From: Pseudozyma flocculosa PF-1
Lineage: Eukaryota; Basidiomycota; Ustilaginomycetes; Ustilaginales; Ustilaginaceae
DNA: 64,000 nucleotides
Direction: 5' to 3'
NCBI RefSeq assembly: GCF_000417875.1
Contig: NW_006920890.1
Coordinates: 525,611 to 589,610 of the forward strand
Shown: positions 9,735 through 19,602 of the stretch, one piece after another
How the letters are laid out: every line of letters begins with the position of its first letter
Position numbering within the stretch: the first letter of the stretch is position 1
Program-made: the position numbers and the translations under genes
Notes under the pieces: generated by a model
What the model saw: the letters and a program-made list of their open reading frames with translations, nothing else
Databases searched by the model: none
Told to the model about the DNA's origin: nothing

Positions 9735-10383
9735 GGGGCTTGACGGAAGCTCTTGCGATCTTTCCCTGCCGTGCCCTGGCCGCTTCCTCTGTCCCGCCCG
9801 AAACGTTGCCATTCTCCTTGTCAGCTCGGCGAATTGCAGGTTGGTTTGTATGTAGCTACATAGCTGTATCGAAGAATCCTGCCCCTGAATCGACCGGTTG
9901 GCTCCAAGGGCAAAGTTATACCGGCTCGTCAGCCTCTGCCTTGCGGGGACAGCTGATGAGCCGCGGCTCGACGTCGCTGCAAACGTCCACACCGTGCAGA
10001 ACGGGGCCGGGACGCCCCGAGGTCGGCGCAACGTCGTGGCGGCTTCGGCGCCGCAGCCGAAAGCCGCAAGATGATTGAATCGCCGCGAAGAAGGTGCAAG
10101 CCAGTTAATGTAGGCTCCTAATCGATAAGAGGCCACCACAGCGCCTGCACGAAGGCATAAATTCTTCGCGAGCGAGGTGTGTCGACATCGGCCTGCTGAC
10201 TTCTCCATCGATCCCGTCCATCGACCCTCGACCGTATCCCTGCGCCCGCAAACTCTGTCACCAGATCCCTTTTTCCAACGCTCCTTTTCTCGGCATAGAG
10301 TGGCTGCCCAAGCCCTCGGCTGCCGCTCTCTCGCGCCATCACGCCAGCCCAACCCTACGTGGCGCTCCAGGCTCGAGTCGACC
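9735..10383. other. S5-S6 intergenic region
   Basis: No supported gene. An AT-rich CATAAATT lies at about 10156-10163, more than 220 nt before the S6 ATG, so it could be a TATA box only if S6 has a long leader. Confidence 0.45.
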
Positions 10384-11292
10384 ATGCAGATCCGCCCCCA
10401 TCATGGCCTGCTCGGCCAGCTTGCCATCTCGATACTGGCAGCCTGGGCCATCCCGACCATCACCCTGATGCCGGCGAGCGTATCGGCCGCGCCTCCTATG
10501 CCCCAGGCGTTTCCCGGCTTCAACATGAACGCCTTGGCTGGCGCCGCGGAAGATGAGGCCGAACCGCTGCTTCACAGTGCAAGCACAGTGTTGGACCTGG
10601 ACGCCGCCGCGTACCGCGACCGTCCTCGCGCCTTCACACAGCCGGGAGGAGGCTCCCGGGCAGACGTCGACCCAGCTGCGCTGCGGGTCCAGACCCAAGA
10701 CTTCCTGCCGAGGTCCCCCGCTCAGATGAACGCGCTGCTGGAAGAAGGGCAACGGCTGCTGCTCGAAGCCCCGACCCGAGTCGTGGCCAAACAACTCGTC
10801 GGTATCGGCGGGCAAGAGCTGCGGCAGTGGCTCACACGGATCTACCGCATCCGCCTGGTCTATTCGAGGATCATGACCTACGAAAGCCCAGATGGCTGGA
10901 TCAGGCATGGGGCGGTCAAGATCACCGTGGTGCCCGACGACAAGGCCCTCTGGAGAAGGCTGTCGCTGGTGAGGGACTTTGAGCCCGACAACGCTGGCAG
11001 CGTGTCTGGCAGCGCTTTCCACGACCTCACCTGGCCAATGCAGGACTTCCGCATCGGCGAATACCACATCCACGCCCATCCTGGCCGTGGAGGCGAGACG
11101 GGGTACAGGCTCAGGGCGTGGCTCAACGACCACCCCGTCATCGCCTACTACCAAGGTCCGCCTACCGACCCGCCAAGGCCCCGGTGGATTTTCATTGGCA
11201 AGGTCGAGGCCGCTCGTCGTGATGCCCGGCTGCACAGCACGCCGCTCGAGGCATCGGCGCCGGCGCCTGAGGCATCGACGGCGGACTGGTAG
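10384..11292 (+). CDS. S6, secreted protein of family A
   Basis: This encodes 302 residues. The ATG at 10384 opens a signal peptide (core LAISILAAWAIPTITLM, boundary near VSAAP); the upstream in-frame extension is not signal-like. The post-signal motif is degenerate (PGFNMNALAG). The linker is short, so the C-terminal domain begins near residue 117: ALLEEGQRLLLE, GIGGQELRQWLTRIYRIRL, then WPMQDFRIGEYHIHAHPGR, DHPVIAYYQGPP and RWIFIGKVEAARR. It is very close to S7 in the blocks IYRIRL, YSRI, LTWPMQDF and AYY.GPP. No cysteine is seen after the signal. It is a member of the same putative effector array. Confidence 0.87.
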   Translation: MQIRPHHGLLGQLAISILAAWAIPTITLMPASVSAAPPMPQAFPGFNMNALAGAAEDEAEPLLHSASTVLDLDAAAYRDRPRAFTQPGGGSRADVDPAALRVQTQDFLPRSPAQMNALLEEGQRLLLEAPTRVVAKQLVGIGGQELRQWLTRIYRIRLVYSRIMTYESPDGWIRHGAVKITVVPDDKALWRRLSLVRDFEPDNAGSVSGSAFHDLTWPMQDFRIGEYHIHAHPGRGGETGYRLRAWLNDHPVIAYYQGPPTDPPRPRWIFIGKVEAARRDARLHSTPLEASAPAPEASTADW

Positions 11293-11847
11293 TGGAGCCG
11301 CTCCGACCGAGGAGGCGAGGACATGCATTTTCTCGCTCGCCAACGAGGACCGGCCGTCGTCTTGCGTCCACAGCATCCTCATTAATCAATGATCCGATGA
11401 CGTCGGCTTCGGCCCCCATTCATTTCCATCGCTCTTCATCATTATGCAGAAGCACGGTGATGGATCCGTAGGGAAAAGGCTCCGAGGTGGCATCGGTGAG
11501 GCTGGCTGTGGTGACATGATCGAGGCGAGCCCACCTTGTGCCGCGGCTTAGCCTCGCTCCGGGCCAAATGAGGGACTATCCAGAGCACCGGAAGCTGGAG
11601 CGGACGGGATCCCTTCCGACTCGTATACATACATGCCTCGGAGCTTGGGCGCTGTCTTTCGTTGGCTGGACGGAAGGGCATCCGGACTCGGCTCTCGAGG
11701 GCGAGCACATAAGAACGCGCGAACGCCTACTCGGCCACTTGCGATCCACATTCGTCTCGCCACACCTTCGATCCTCTGCCGCTCCCAGCTTGCTGTCGCC
11801 TTCTTCCGTCTCTGCCCACCCAACACGAAGAATCAAACGTCTCCCAG
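11293..11847. other. S6-S7 intergenic region
   Basis: No supported gene. A TATA-like ACATAAG lies at 11707-11713, about 135-140 nt before the S7 ATG. Confidence 0.5.
11707..11713 (+). promoter_or_regulatory. TATA-like element of S7
   Basis: ACATAAG at about 135-140 nt upstream of the S7 ATG fits the spacing seen across the cluster. Confidence 0.45.
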
Positions 11848-12867
11848 ATGCAGCCCATACAACGTCGGCGAGGTTCGCCCTCACGGCTTGCCACAGCGTA
11901 TGCCATCTGGGCTCTGACAGCCCTCATCGGCCTGCTGCCGTCGACCAAGGCCTTGGCCACGCCACCTGAACTCTCGGCCCTCGAAGAGCTCGACCGGCTC
12001 TCGCCCACCCGCGAACCGGTCCCCTCGGCTATCCACGATGATGGTGTCGTCGGATCCTCTACCGCCTACTTCGACGCATCGGATCCGTATCGCCTCGTTC
12101 CCGCTCAGCATGCGTACGCAACGCCGATCCAGCAGGACTCGGAAGCATACCGACACGAACGCAGCCTTGCGTCCGGCCCCAGCTTCGACCGAGGCCCGGT
12201 TGACGGTCTGGATCTGGCACCGTTTCAGCACCGCGCTCCTCTGCAATCACATGCCGGCACAGGTTCATCGACTGGCATCGAGCAAGCGACGCTCCGGACT
12301 CCGACCTTGGCCGCAGACATCCTCCCGCGATCGCCCGCCCGTATGAACGAGCTCCTGAAGCGGGGCATCGACCTGCTCCGCCGGGGCGAGTACGAGGCTC
12401 GATACTTGGGCCCGGACCTGGTTGGCATCGGCGGCGACGAGCTCCGGTCCTGGCTCACGACCATCTACCGAATCCGTCTGGCCTACTCGAGGATCACCGA
12501 GTACGACTTCCCCGATGGCTGGAGGCGGTTCGGGCGGGTCGAGATCGACGTGGTGCGGGACTACAACGCGTTGGCCAACGTGATGCAGGTGGTGAGGAGG
12601 TACACGGGCGGCCCCGACGCCAGCATGTCGCCGGGCGCCTTCCACGGCCTCACATGGCCGATGCAGGACTTCCCCGTCGGCGACTACCGCATCCACGTCC
12701 ACACCGGTCGCGGTGGGGAAAAGGCGTTCCGGTCCCGACCGTGGGCCAACCCCGAGCATCCCGTCGTCGCCTACTATCGAGGACCGCCCGATCAAGGCAA
12801 GCCAAAGTGGATCGTCATCGGCCGGATGGTGGTCAAGGTCGAAAACCCTTTCTTCGAGTGGCCCTAG
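11848..12867 (+). CDS. S7, secreted protein of family A, last of the tandem array
   Basis: This encodes 339 residues from the first ATG. A basic start (RRRGSPSR) precedes the signal core AIWALTALIGLLPS with a boundary near ALATP. The short post-signal motif is ALEELDRLSP. The C-terminal domain (about 167-339) has ELLKRGIDLLRRG, GIGGDELRSWLTTIYRIRL, LTWPMQDFPVGDYRIHVHTGR, EHPVVAYYRGPP and KWIVIGRMVVKVE. S6 is the nearest paralogue. The mature protein lacks cysteine. It ends the run of seven same-strand family A genes; the next gene downstream is unrelated and non-secreted. Function is not known. Confidence 0.87.
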   Translation: MQPIQRRRGSPSRLATAYAIWALTALIGLLPSTKALATPPELSALEELDRLSPTREPVPSAIHDDGVVGSSTAYFDASDPYRLVPAQHAYATPIQQDSEAYRHERSLASGPSFDRGPVDGLDLAPFQHRAPLQSHAGTGSSTGIEQATLRTPTLAADILPRSPARMNELLKRGIDLLRRGEYEARYLGPDLVGIGGDELRSWLTTIYRIRLAYSRITEYDFPDGWRRFGRVEIDVVRDYNALANVMQVVRRYTGGPDASMSPGAFHGLTWPMQDFPVGDYRIHVHTGRGGEKAFRSRPWANPEHPVVAYYRGPPDQGKPKWIVIGRMVVKVENPFFEWP

Positions 12868-13681
12868 GTAGGCATCGACGGGACGCGCGACGCGGAGACG
12901 TGGCAGGCTCGTGTGCGGCGTTGCGTCCGCCCCATCCCAGCTTGCTGGCCGTGCGAGCGACTCGAGCCTTTGCTGCTCTCGCCCCGACTTCCTGTGCGCG
13001 AACACCCTTCCACGAGCGGACCGTGTGCTTGAAAGTTCTCTCCGTCCCTAGGCGGTAGTCGCTCCAGACGATGTGAGGCCTTGGCGGTCATGGCTTGCGA
13101 TCCAGGCAGGATGATCTTGAAAAAGGAGGACCGCTGGGCAGCGAGCCAAGCGTCGTCCACGATGGGCAAGCCTGACGCCTGACCAGTTGAGCCCGACCTC
13201 GTCGCCGGGCTTGGGCGCAACCCGGCCTGTTGAGCCTGTCTGGACGGACCCGTGCGTAGCAGGCTGGTGGGCGACTCTTTGGCTGCCCTTGGGCCTTGGT
13301 TGTGCCCTTGAGGGGTGGGTCTCGCCCTTCTCAGCCCGCGGGGGTCCGTGCCCTTGGCAGAGGCGCGCCTCGCCGCCGCGTCGTGAGTCTGCGGCTGACT
13401 GGGCCCTGCTGTGCCCCGCATGCTCCACGCCCCGCCTGCGCGCGCCCTTTCTTTGCCACCCGCCGCCACCTCCGGAAAAGCCCGCCACCTCTCCTTGCGC
13501 CGACAACCAGGTGAATCCTAACTCCCGGCTTCTCCTCCGCCTCCTCACTTCCTCCCTCTCGTCGTCTCCTCGGTCCTCTTCCTTCGGCCTCCCCCTCGGC
13601 ATCGCTACTCTACCACGCGACCATCGCCCGCAAGCGCACCGCTCACTTTCGGGCTGCACGCCGTCCCGCACCTATATCGCC
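12868..13681. other. Intergenic region between S7 and the orphan gene
   Basis: No gene is supported. Long frames on both strands are low-complexity and lack domains. The sequence before 13682 is C/T-rich and promoter-like. Confidence 0.5.
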
Positions 13682-14635
13682 ATGTTCGCCTACACGCCCA
13701 ATGCAGAGACACAGGCCGCGCTCGACGCTGCCGCCCATGCCGCGTCTGCCTATCCGAACACAGCGAGACCAAGCGTGGAAGAGATGAAGCAGCAACTGCG
13801 TCGGCCTGATCTGGACAAAGTCCTTCTGGCTTCCGACCGCGGTCCCTCCTCGCTCCGCGCCCACCTCGATTTCGAGGGCGTCCTGCCCTTTGAGAACGCC
13901 GGCAGCCGGCCTGCGCCGGACCTCTACCTCTTCGACCGCGCTTCTGGCGAGCGTCGACTGGCGCCTCCTTGGCCCCGCAAGAGGGTCTCGATGCCGTTTC
14001 CCGGCGCCCACATCCTCTTCGACGCGGCGTTCTGCACCATCCTCACCGACCTCGTCCGCCAGGCGCGCCGTCTCCGTGGCCGTGGTCGCCACGCCCTCCC
14101 CCGAGTCGAGGTACTGCCCAGCAAAGGCGCGGCCCCCGATGCAGACGAGCTCCGCACCATGTGGGGCGAGCCCGACAGGATCATCAAGATCGCCTGGCCC
14201 ACGCACACCACCTTCGTGCCCGTCGTCGTCAAGCTGCCGCAGGTCTGCACCGAGCAATGCGCCATGAGCATCTACAGCCAACTGGGAAAGCCCGTACCCT
14301 TCTGGCGCCCGACGAGCAAGGACGTGGTGCAGGAGGACATCCGCGTCCTCACGCTCGACGTCCAGAGGATGATCGTCACGTCGCGTCAGGACCGCGCCAT
14401 CATCCAGACGCCCTTCTGGACCGCCTTTGTCGAAGTCGACTGGAACCACGGCCAGTGCGCCGTGCTCGAAGTCCTCCAGGTCGGCATGGGCACCGACAAG
14501 GCCGAGGAAACGCTCCTCTACCGCCTCCTCGCCTTGATCTTCGATTCCAAGCGCTCGAAGCCAAAGGATCCCACCGAGCGCAGGATGCAGTCCATCATGC
14601 TCTGGCAGCAGCTGCTCAGGGATGGCGAGGCGTAG
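13682..14635 (+). CDS. Uncharacterised non-secreted protein
   Basis: This encodes 317 residues if it starts at the ATG at 13682 (MFAYTPNAETQ). The frame is open for 165 codons upstream, but that part is compositionally promoter-like. There is no signal peptide and no membrane segment. The protein is a normal, globular-looking mix. Blocks that could be conserved are SMPFPGAHILFDAAFCTIL, LRTMWGEPDRIIKIAWPTHT, and WTAFVEVDWNHGQCAVLEV near the C terminus. I recognise no family. It interrupts the secreted-protein array between S7 and S8, has several cysteines unlike families A-C, and is probably intracellular. It may be an ordinary gene left in place while its neighbours duplicated. Confidence 0.7.
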   Translation: MFAYTPNAETQAALDAAAHAASAYPNTARPSVEEMKQQLRRPDLDKVLLASDRGPSSLRAHLDFEGVLPFENAGSRPAPDLYLFDRASGERRLAPPWPRKRVSMPFPGAHILFDAAFCTILTDLVRQARRLRGRGRHALPRVEVLPSKGAAPDADELRTMWGEPDRIIKIAWPTHTTFVPVVVKLPQVCTEQCAMSIYSQLGKPVPFWRPTSKDVVQEDIRVLTLDVQRMIVTSRQDRAIIQTPFWTAFVEVDWNHGQCAVLEVLQVGMGTDKAEETLLYRLLALIFDSKRSKPKDPTERRMQSIMLWQQLLRDGEA

Positions 14636-15415
14636 GCTCTGCGTGCGCCGCCGTGCTCCGACGAGCGTCGAACCGTCTCTCGGTCGCAGTGTCCACCTCC
14701 CATCATCGAGCCAGTGCAAGCGTCGGCGATAATATCGTCGTCATCGTCCCCTCTGGATCTTGCAGCCTTCAAATAACCAACCCCTGGAGATGCAACGACG
14801 AACACCAACGAGAGGAGGACCCGCAGGAAGCACGACGCCATAGCGAGGACACGCAAAGAAGCTTCCCTGGAAGTCGATCTCGCCCCGCCTCATTCAAGAA
14901 CAAACGGAGTCAAAGCGACGGCGACCGCGGTCTAGCGCGGCCTCGACTTAGTTCGCCGTACCGGTGACTTGCGGCGCGGCTGTTCACTCCGAGACTGGAT
15001 CCGGGCTTGCCGACCTGGCCTAATCTCCCTGCCTTCGGCGCCTGGCTATGAACTCCGGGAGGATTCTTGCTCCCTAGCTGCCCTGGTCGCCCCGAGGCAC
15101 TCTGGCGTGACTTCCAAGAGGAGACTCGCCGAGCCGATGCGGATCTGTAGCGCCCCGAGAGCGTGATCATACCAATTGCGAATCATTCCGTTGCTGCCCC
15201 AAGATCATGCTTTGACGGCTTGTACGGAAGTAGTGCCTGCCAGCGAAAGCAGTGACAGCGCGCTCGTTGGTGATGCAAAGGCGGTCAGCGCTGGATTTGC
15301 GGCCGCCTTTGCCCATCGTCTCGACACCCATCACTTTCCACTTTCTTCCACTCGCGAAGCGCCTCGCCGCAGCCTCCTCTCTCGGATCTCTCCTGCTCCC
15401 GCAGACTCTGCCACT
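14636..15415. other. Intergenic region before S8
   Basis: No supported gene and no clear TATA box before S8. Short frames cross it without any domain. Confidence 0.45.
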
Positions 15416-16252
15416 ATGCTGCTTGCTCCGCTTTCCGCCATCGTTAGACTCCTGCTGCCGCTCTCGTGCCTGCTCCCTCGAGCGATCGCGCCGGACGTAC
15501 CGCCCGTCGGCGAAGCGGCCCCAGCAACCTTTGAGCACGATGTCCAGCGTTACGACTGGCCGGACATCTTGAAGCTCGCCGAAGCTCCGTCTTTCGATCA
15601 ACATGGCGCTCAGCCAGCCTCCTTTGCTGGCCAAGCATCGTCGTCGCCATCGTCGCCGCATGCCGCAGAAGCGTTCGATCATAACAGTCTTCCTCCAGCG
15701 GATCTCTCCTTGCAGCCTTTGGCGGATCCGACGTCGGCGCCGCTCAGAAGGAGTCGTCAACGAATCGGCACTTCCCATCCCGCCTACCGAGGTTCGCGCG
15801 CCCTGGTACACCAGTACACGCTCGGCCACGCCGCCCTCTTCGCTGCGGTCAAGGAGAAGCTCCTGGAACGACTCAAGCTTGCCCACATCCTCCTTCCCGG
15901 TGCGCCCATACAAGCGCTAGACGATCGGGTCCTCTCTATCCAGGCCGACCCGTCGATGCTGGACGAATCGCTCCGGAAACAGCTCAACAACCTCTTGAAT
16001 TACCCGAGGCTTAGACACACACCCACATCGCTGCTCTCGAGCTTCAGATGGGACGGCCCGCCCGCGTACGATGTCGCCTTCTTCCGCCTCAACAGGTCCA
16101 AGACCCACAGCAACAGCCCACACGCCAAGGAGTTCAGGACTTTTAGGGCCATCGCTACCCCTGCAGTCCCGGACTCTTCGGGCCGGATCTACATCGGCGA
16201 CTTTGTCGTCCATCGTCGCTGGCTGAACCTCTATGTGCCGGCCCAGCCGTAG
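15416..16252 (+). CDS. S8, secreted protein of family B
   Basis: This encodes 278 residues. The ATG at 15416 opens a very hydrophobic signal peptide (core IVRLLLPLSCLLP, boundary near AIAPD); upstream in-frame residues are not signal-like. A linker of about 100 residues follows. The C-terminal region (about 140-278) has ALFAAVKEKLLERLKLAH and ends RIYIGDFVVHRRWL. That ending matches the VGELVVP endings of S17-S19, so I place it in family B, as the most divergent member and the only one on the plus strand, 13 kb from the rest. The only cysteine seen lies in the signal. Function is unknown. Confidence 0.82.
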   Translation: MLLAPLSAIVRLLLPLSCLLPRAIAPDVPPVGEAAPATFEHDVQRYDWPDILKLAEAPSFDQHGAQPASFAGQASSSPSSPHAAEAFDHNSLPPADLSLQPLADPTSAPLRRSRQRIGTSHPAYRGSRALVHQYTLGHAALFAAVKEKLLERLKLAHILLPGAPIQALDDRVLSIQADPSMLDESLRKQLNNLLNYPRLRHTPTSLLSSFRWDGPPAYDVAFFRLNRSKTHSNSPHAKEFRTFRAIATPAVPDSSGRIYIGDFVVHRRWLNLYVPAQP

Positions 16253-17320
16253 CATGCCGGGTCGCTTTGCTCTTCTGACTACTCCTCGAACCGAAACCTC
16301 CAACGTCTCCTCGTGCGACCGTCGTTTCCCCTCTCTACTTCCTCGCCAAAACTGCTCGAGGCGACGTCGCTACGGTGAATCCGGTCCAACCAACAGAGCG
16401 TCTCTGCGAGCGACGCTTGCCATTCTGGTCCCCCTTGGGCCTGCCTAGGCAGCCCTTGCCTTGTTGCTAGTCTTCCTCCCGAGCCATGCGCCACTTGCTC
16501 GCAGAGTCTTCTGCACTTCCAGAGGCGGCCATACGGCTGAAGATCCTCCGCAATCACACACAATGCCCTCCAGCCGTCCGAGCCATTCCTGCCAAACCTC
16601 GACCCCGTCGTGTAGAGAGGAGCCCCGACTCCAGCCCCGATCTTCCGGCACCCCTCCTCATAAGCGGCCCACCACCGATCCTTGAGCTGATTGTTTCGGG
16701 GCTTGACGAGATGCTGTGAGCACCGACAACATGTGGGACGCTTCGCCCCATCTTCCCACTCGACTAGTTCATATGGTGGGAAAGTCGCCGCTCGTCGCCA
16801 CTTCGCCCTCTCCCCGTCTTCGTCGACCGCAACAGGCCCCACCGTCCTCAAGCAAAGGCGGCCAATGAAGACCGCACATATCTGTCGAATGCGGACCGCA
16901 ATTGCTGTGACGGTGGGGCAGACCTTTTCCGATCTGTTTCCTGCGGGCCGGAATCCATCCGAGGGTGCGCGAAGTTGCGCAACGAGTGCCGCAGCTAACG
17001 GGCGATGGGCAGAGCTCTCCGCTCCTTGTCCCCATTATCCTCGAGGCGAGCAGTGGGACGGGAGGAGGAAGCTCACGAATCGACGGTTTGGCGGACTGCC
17101 CCATCAACTCTGCCTGAACGGCTTGCCCTCCTTGGTAGGCAGCGCCGCTCTTCGACGCAGCTGCTGTTGGGCGAGAAGGTATTTAACGTCGCTCTTTGTC
17201 CTCCTCGACTGCCACCTCCCCATCTCCATCTTTCGCTCTCCAATCCTTCTCTTGCCAAGCCTTTGACTAACCACACACCCATCGCTGCGTTGCTCACTCT
17301 TTCAACCCAAATCCGCAAAC
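16253..17320. other. S8-S9 intergenic region
   Basis: About 1.07 kb with no supported gene. A TATA-like site at 17178-17187 and a C/T-rich leader precede S9. Confidence 0.5.
17178..17187 (+). promoter_or_regulatory. TATA-like element of S9
   Basis: GGTATTTAAC lies about 135-140 nt before the S9 ATG and is followed by a long C/T-rich leader. Confidence 0.5.
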
Positions 17321-17656
17321 ATGGTCGCCATCAAGCCCATCTACGCCCTGACTGGCCTCGTTGTCCTGGCCACCGTGGTCAGCGCCCGTCCTGGCCTGCC
17401 CGTCGACTGGCACGTTGCGCCCATCGAGAGGCTTGTTAGCTTCTACACGGACCGCTTCGGCAGCAACGATGCAGCCGTCGAGGCCATGCGTGGCCACCTC
17501 GGAGAGATCGGCGCCCTGAGCAGGTTCGACGCCTGGCGCGCTCGCTACGGCTTTCCCGAGTCGACCGAAAACCAGCTCCACGAACTCGAGACCTGGATCA
17601 ACTTTGAGGGAACCCATTTCCGCGACGAGCTCAACACCAAGCTCCGCAGTCTCTGA
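17321..17656 (+). CDS. S9, small secreted helical protein of family C
   Basis: This encodes 111 residues. The signal peptide has core IYALTGLVVLATVVSA with a boundary near residue 22. The mature part of about 90 residues is predicted by eye to be helical: IERLVSFYTDRFG, then a middle segment with FDAWRARYGFP, then LETWINFEGTHFRDEL. The W(I/L/V) signature followed by an acidic-basic helix is shared with S10, S11 and S14-S16, and the first helix with its aromatic residue (FY, MY, IYR) also aligns. No cysteine is present. It is the shortest family member. Function is unknown; a small effector is inferred. Confidence 0.83.
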   Translation: MVAIKPIYALTGLVVLATVVSARPGLPVDWHVAPIERLVSFYTDRFGSNDAAVEAMRGHLGEIGALSRFDAWRARYGFPESTENQLHELETWINFEGTHFRDELNTKLRSL

Positions 17657-18230
17657 GGTCGCACTGCCCTGGTCAGACGGCACACACGCGGCAGCATGGC
17701 AAGCACCCGTTGCTTGTCAAAGTCGTACCGCTCGCCCGACGTCGGCTCTGTGCCTTCTCCGGCGGTCTTCTTTGCCTCCTTTGCGGGCCTCGCTCCCATC
17801 TCAAGCCATTTTGCCTCTCCTCGCAGCCTCTTACAGGTGATGATGCTGTGCATCGCCTCCTCGCACCAAGTAATCGGCACGAGCCCTGGCAATCTGCCTG
17901 ATCCCCTTTCCCCTCTCTAGACGCCCTCGTCTTTGAAACTCGCCCCCTCTCTCCGCTCCAAACCCACCATCTGAATCTCATCATCTTTCACCTATGCGCC
18001 ATCCGCGTGTTCGCCTACCAGCTTTGGAGGCTTTGAGGGTGCCACGTCGCTCAATTGTGTCACATCAACGCGCGTTTCGCCTCGAGAAGCCATCGGATCC
18101 ACATTGAGCTCATCCTCCTCTCCTCTCGCTATCTCGACTGTGGCAGCTTCCTCCGCCGAGCGCCTCCCTGTAGACGTCAGGGGGCGTCGTCTCAGGATGG
18201 CATTCCGCCCCGGAACGTCGAGGGCCGGCC
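17657..18230. other. Convergent intergenic region S9/S10
   Basis: The 3' ends of S9 (plus) and S10 (minus) face each other here. No gene or defined terminator is recognised. Confidence 0.5.
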
Positions 18231-18728
18231 TTAGGGCGTGCGGCTGGAGCCGGGATCACTTGAAGCGGGAGGGTTCGAGCTGGAGTGGGTACGGACGTTG
18301 GGGAGGCCCGAGTTGGCGTCCTTGGCAGCCTCCATCTCCCTGACGGCCTTGAGCCTCTCGCGGACGATGTTCATCATCCTGGCCGTGTGGCGCTTGTTGT
18401 CGTCCTCGTGCAGCCAGTCGACGAGGACCTTCCAGGGCGACTTGCCCTCCTCCAGCAGGCTGGTGCGGATGTTGAGGATGAGGCTGAAGTCGGCGCCCGC
18501 CTCGGGATCGATGCCCGCGACGTCGGACTCGAGGACCTCGGCGGCCGTGTGCTCGCCCGGCTCGTGGACAAAGTAGTGGGCGAACTTGCGGTAGACGGCT
18601 TCCATCTCGGACGGGTCGAGCACGTCGACGAGGTACGCGTCCGACATGCCTGGCACCGGCGTGGCGAGCGTCAGCCCGATGAGGGCGAGAGACAGGCTGA
18701 AGGCGAGAAGACGAAGGAGAGACACCAT
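18231..18728 (-). CDS. S10, secreted helical protein of family C
   Basis: This encodes 165 residues. The signal peptide has core LLAFSLSLALIGLTLA and a boundary near residue 22. The mature part contains MEAVYRKFAHYFVHEPG, an Asp-rich middle helix, VLVDWLHEDDNKRHTARM and a basic RERLKAVREMEAAKD helix, the same order as in S11. The C-terminal 30 residues are Ser/Pro/Asn-rich and look disordered. No cysteine is present. It is the only family C gene on the minus strand and is divergent from S11, with which it shares the RERLKAVREME / RDRLQEVREHE helix, so S10 and S11 are probable sisters. Confidence 0.84.
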   Translation of the reverse strand: MVSLLRLLAFSLSLALIGLTLATPVPGMSDAYLVDVLDPSEMEAVYRKFAHYFVHEPGEHTAAEVLESDVAGIDPEAGADFSLILNIRTSLLEEGKSPWKVLVDWLHEDDNKRHTARMMNIVRERLKAVREMEAAKDANSGLPNVRTHSSSNPPASSDPGSSRTP

Positions 18729-19602
18729 CTTTGGTAGAGGTCTGTATAAATGTGCGTGTATGCGTGTATGAGAGTGTGAGGAGCTGGGTTGAGATGGGAT
18801 GTGAGGACGTTCGAGGTCGTCAGTCCGGCCTGCTTATATGGCCGATGATCTGCACCTGCCTCTCCGTCTTTCACTCGTTTGATGAGGATGGGAACCCTCA
18901 GCCGCACAAGTCGTGCCGATATCCAGCTCCAGCGTCTCTTTCCCGGGCTGGCAGCGATAGCGTTGAGCTGCTTGGCCCGCCCACTGAGGCCGCGGTTGAT
19001 GCCAGCCAGGCTGCGCTGATTGATACGGCTGAGCTCCGCTCCTCACCCACGTTGCGGCACGAGGCTTCACGCCGCGGGTGGCGGTAAAAGCTTCGTCTGT
19101 CGACCTCTACCGGCCCGTTCTGGGATCCCGACGGTCTACCTGCGGCGAGGATCGCTGTGATCCGACGAAGGCCTCGAACTCGACCGATGGATTCCGCGGC
19201 AACGAGCCGAGGCGATCGAGCGCCTTTTGCTGTATCTATTCGAAAAGGTTTTCGCAACGCCCCGAAGGTGGGTCGGTCGAGATGAGCAAAGGTCGGGCCG
19301 AGGTGTGAGCCCGGAACGACATCCATCCCCGTGGCTGAATCGATGCTGAGCTCGGTGGCGCCCAACCTCGGTGGTCATGAGAATGTCGTTCAGGGATGAC
19401 GCCACATGACCCGCCCCTCACACCCAAGCCCGATACAGAAGCCTCGGCACCCAGCACCGAGCGCAGGCTGCCGTTGCCTGACGGCCTCGACCCTCGTACA
19501 AGAACCCCACCTCGAACGGGCTGCGAACAATGGACTCTTCTCGCCCCCCTTGTCAACCCACTTTCCAGGCTGGCAGTCGCCACTTCCTCCGACGTCGCAC
19601 CG
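18729..19602. other. Divergent promoter region S10/S11
   Basis: The 874 nt between the divergent ATGs hold no supported gene. A TATA-like site for S10 is at 18833-18840; none is clear for S11. Confidence 0.5.
18833..18840 (-). promoter_or_regulatory. TATA-like element of S10
   Basis: Read on the minus strand the sequence is CATATAAG, about 105-110 nt upstream of the S10 ATG. Confidence 0.5.

Noticed and set aside
9126..10385. 419-codon frame antisense to the S5 end and the S5-S6 spacer
   Set aside because: Arg-rich, no domain, and overlaps a well-supported family A gene.
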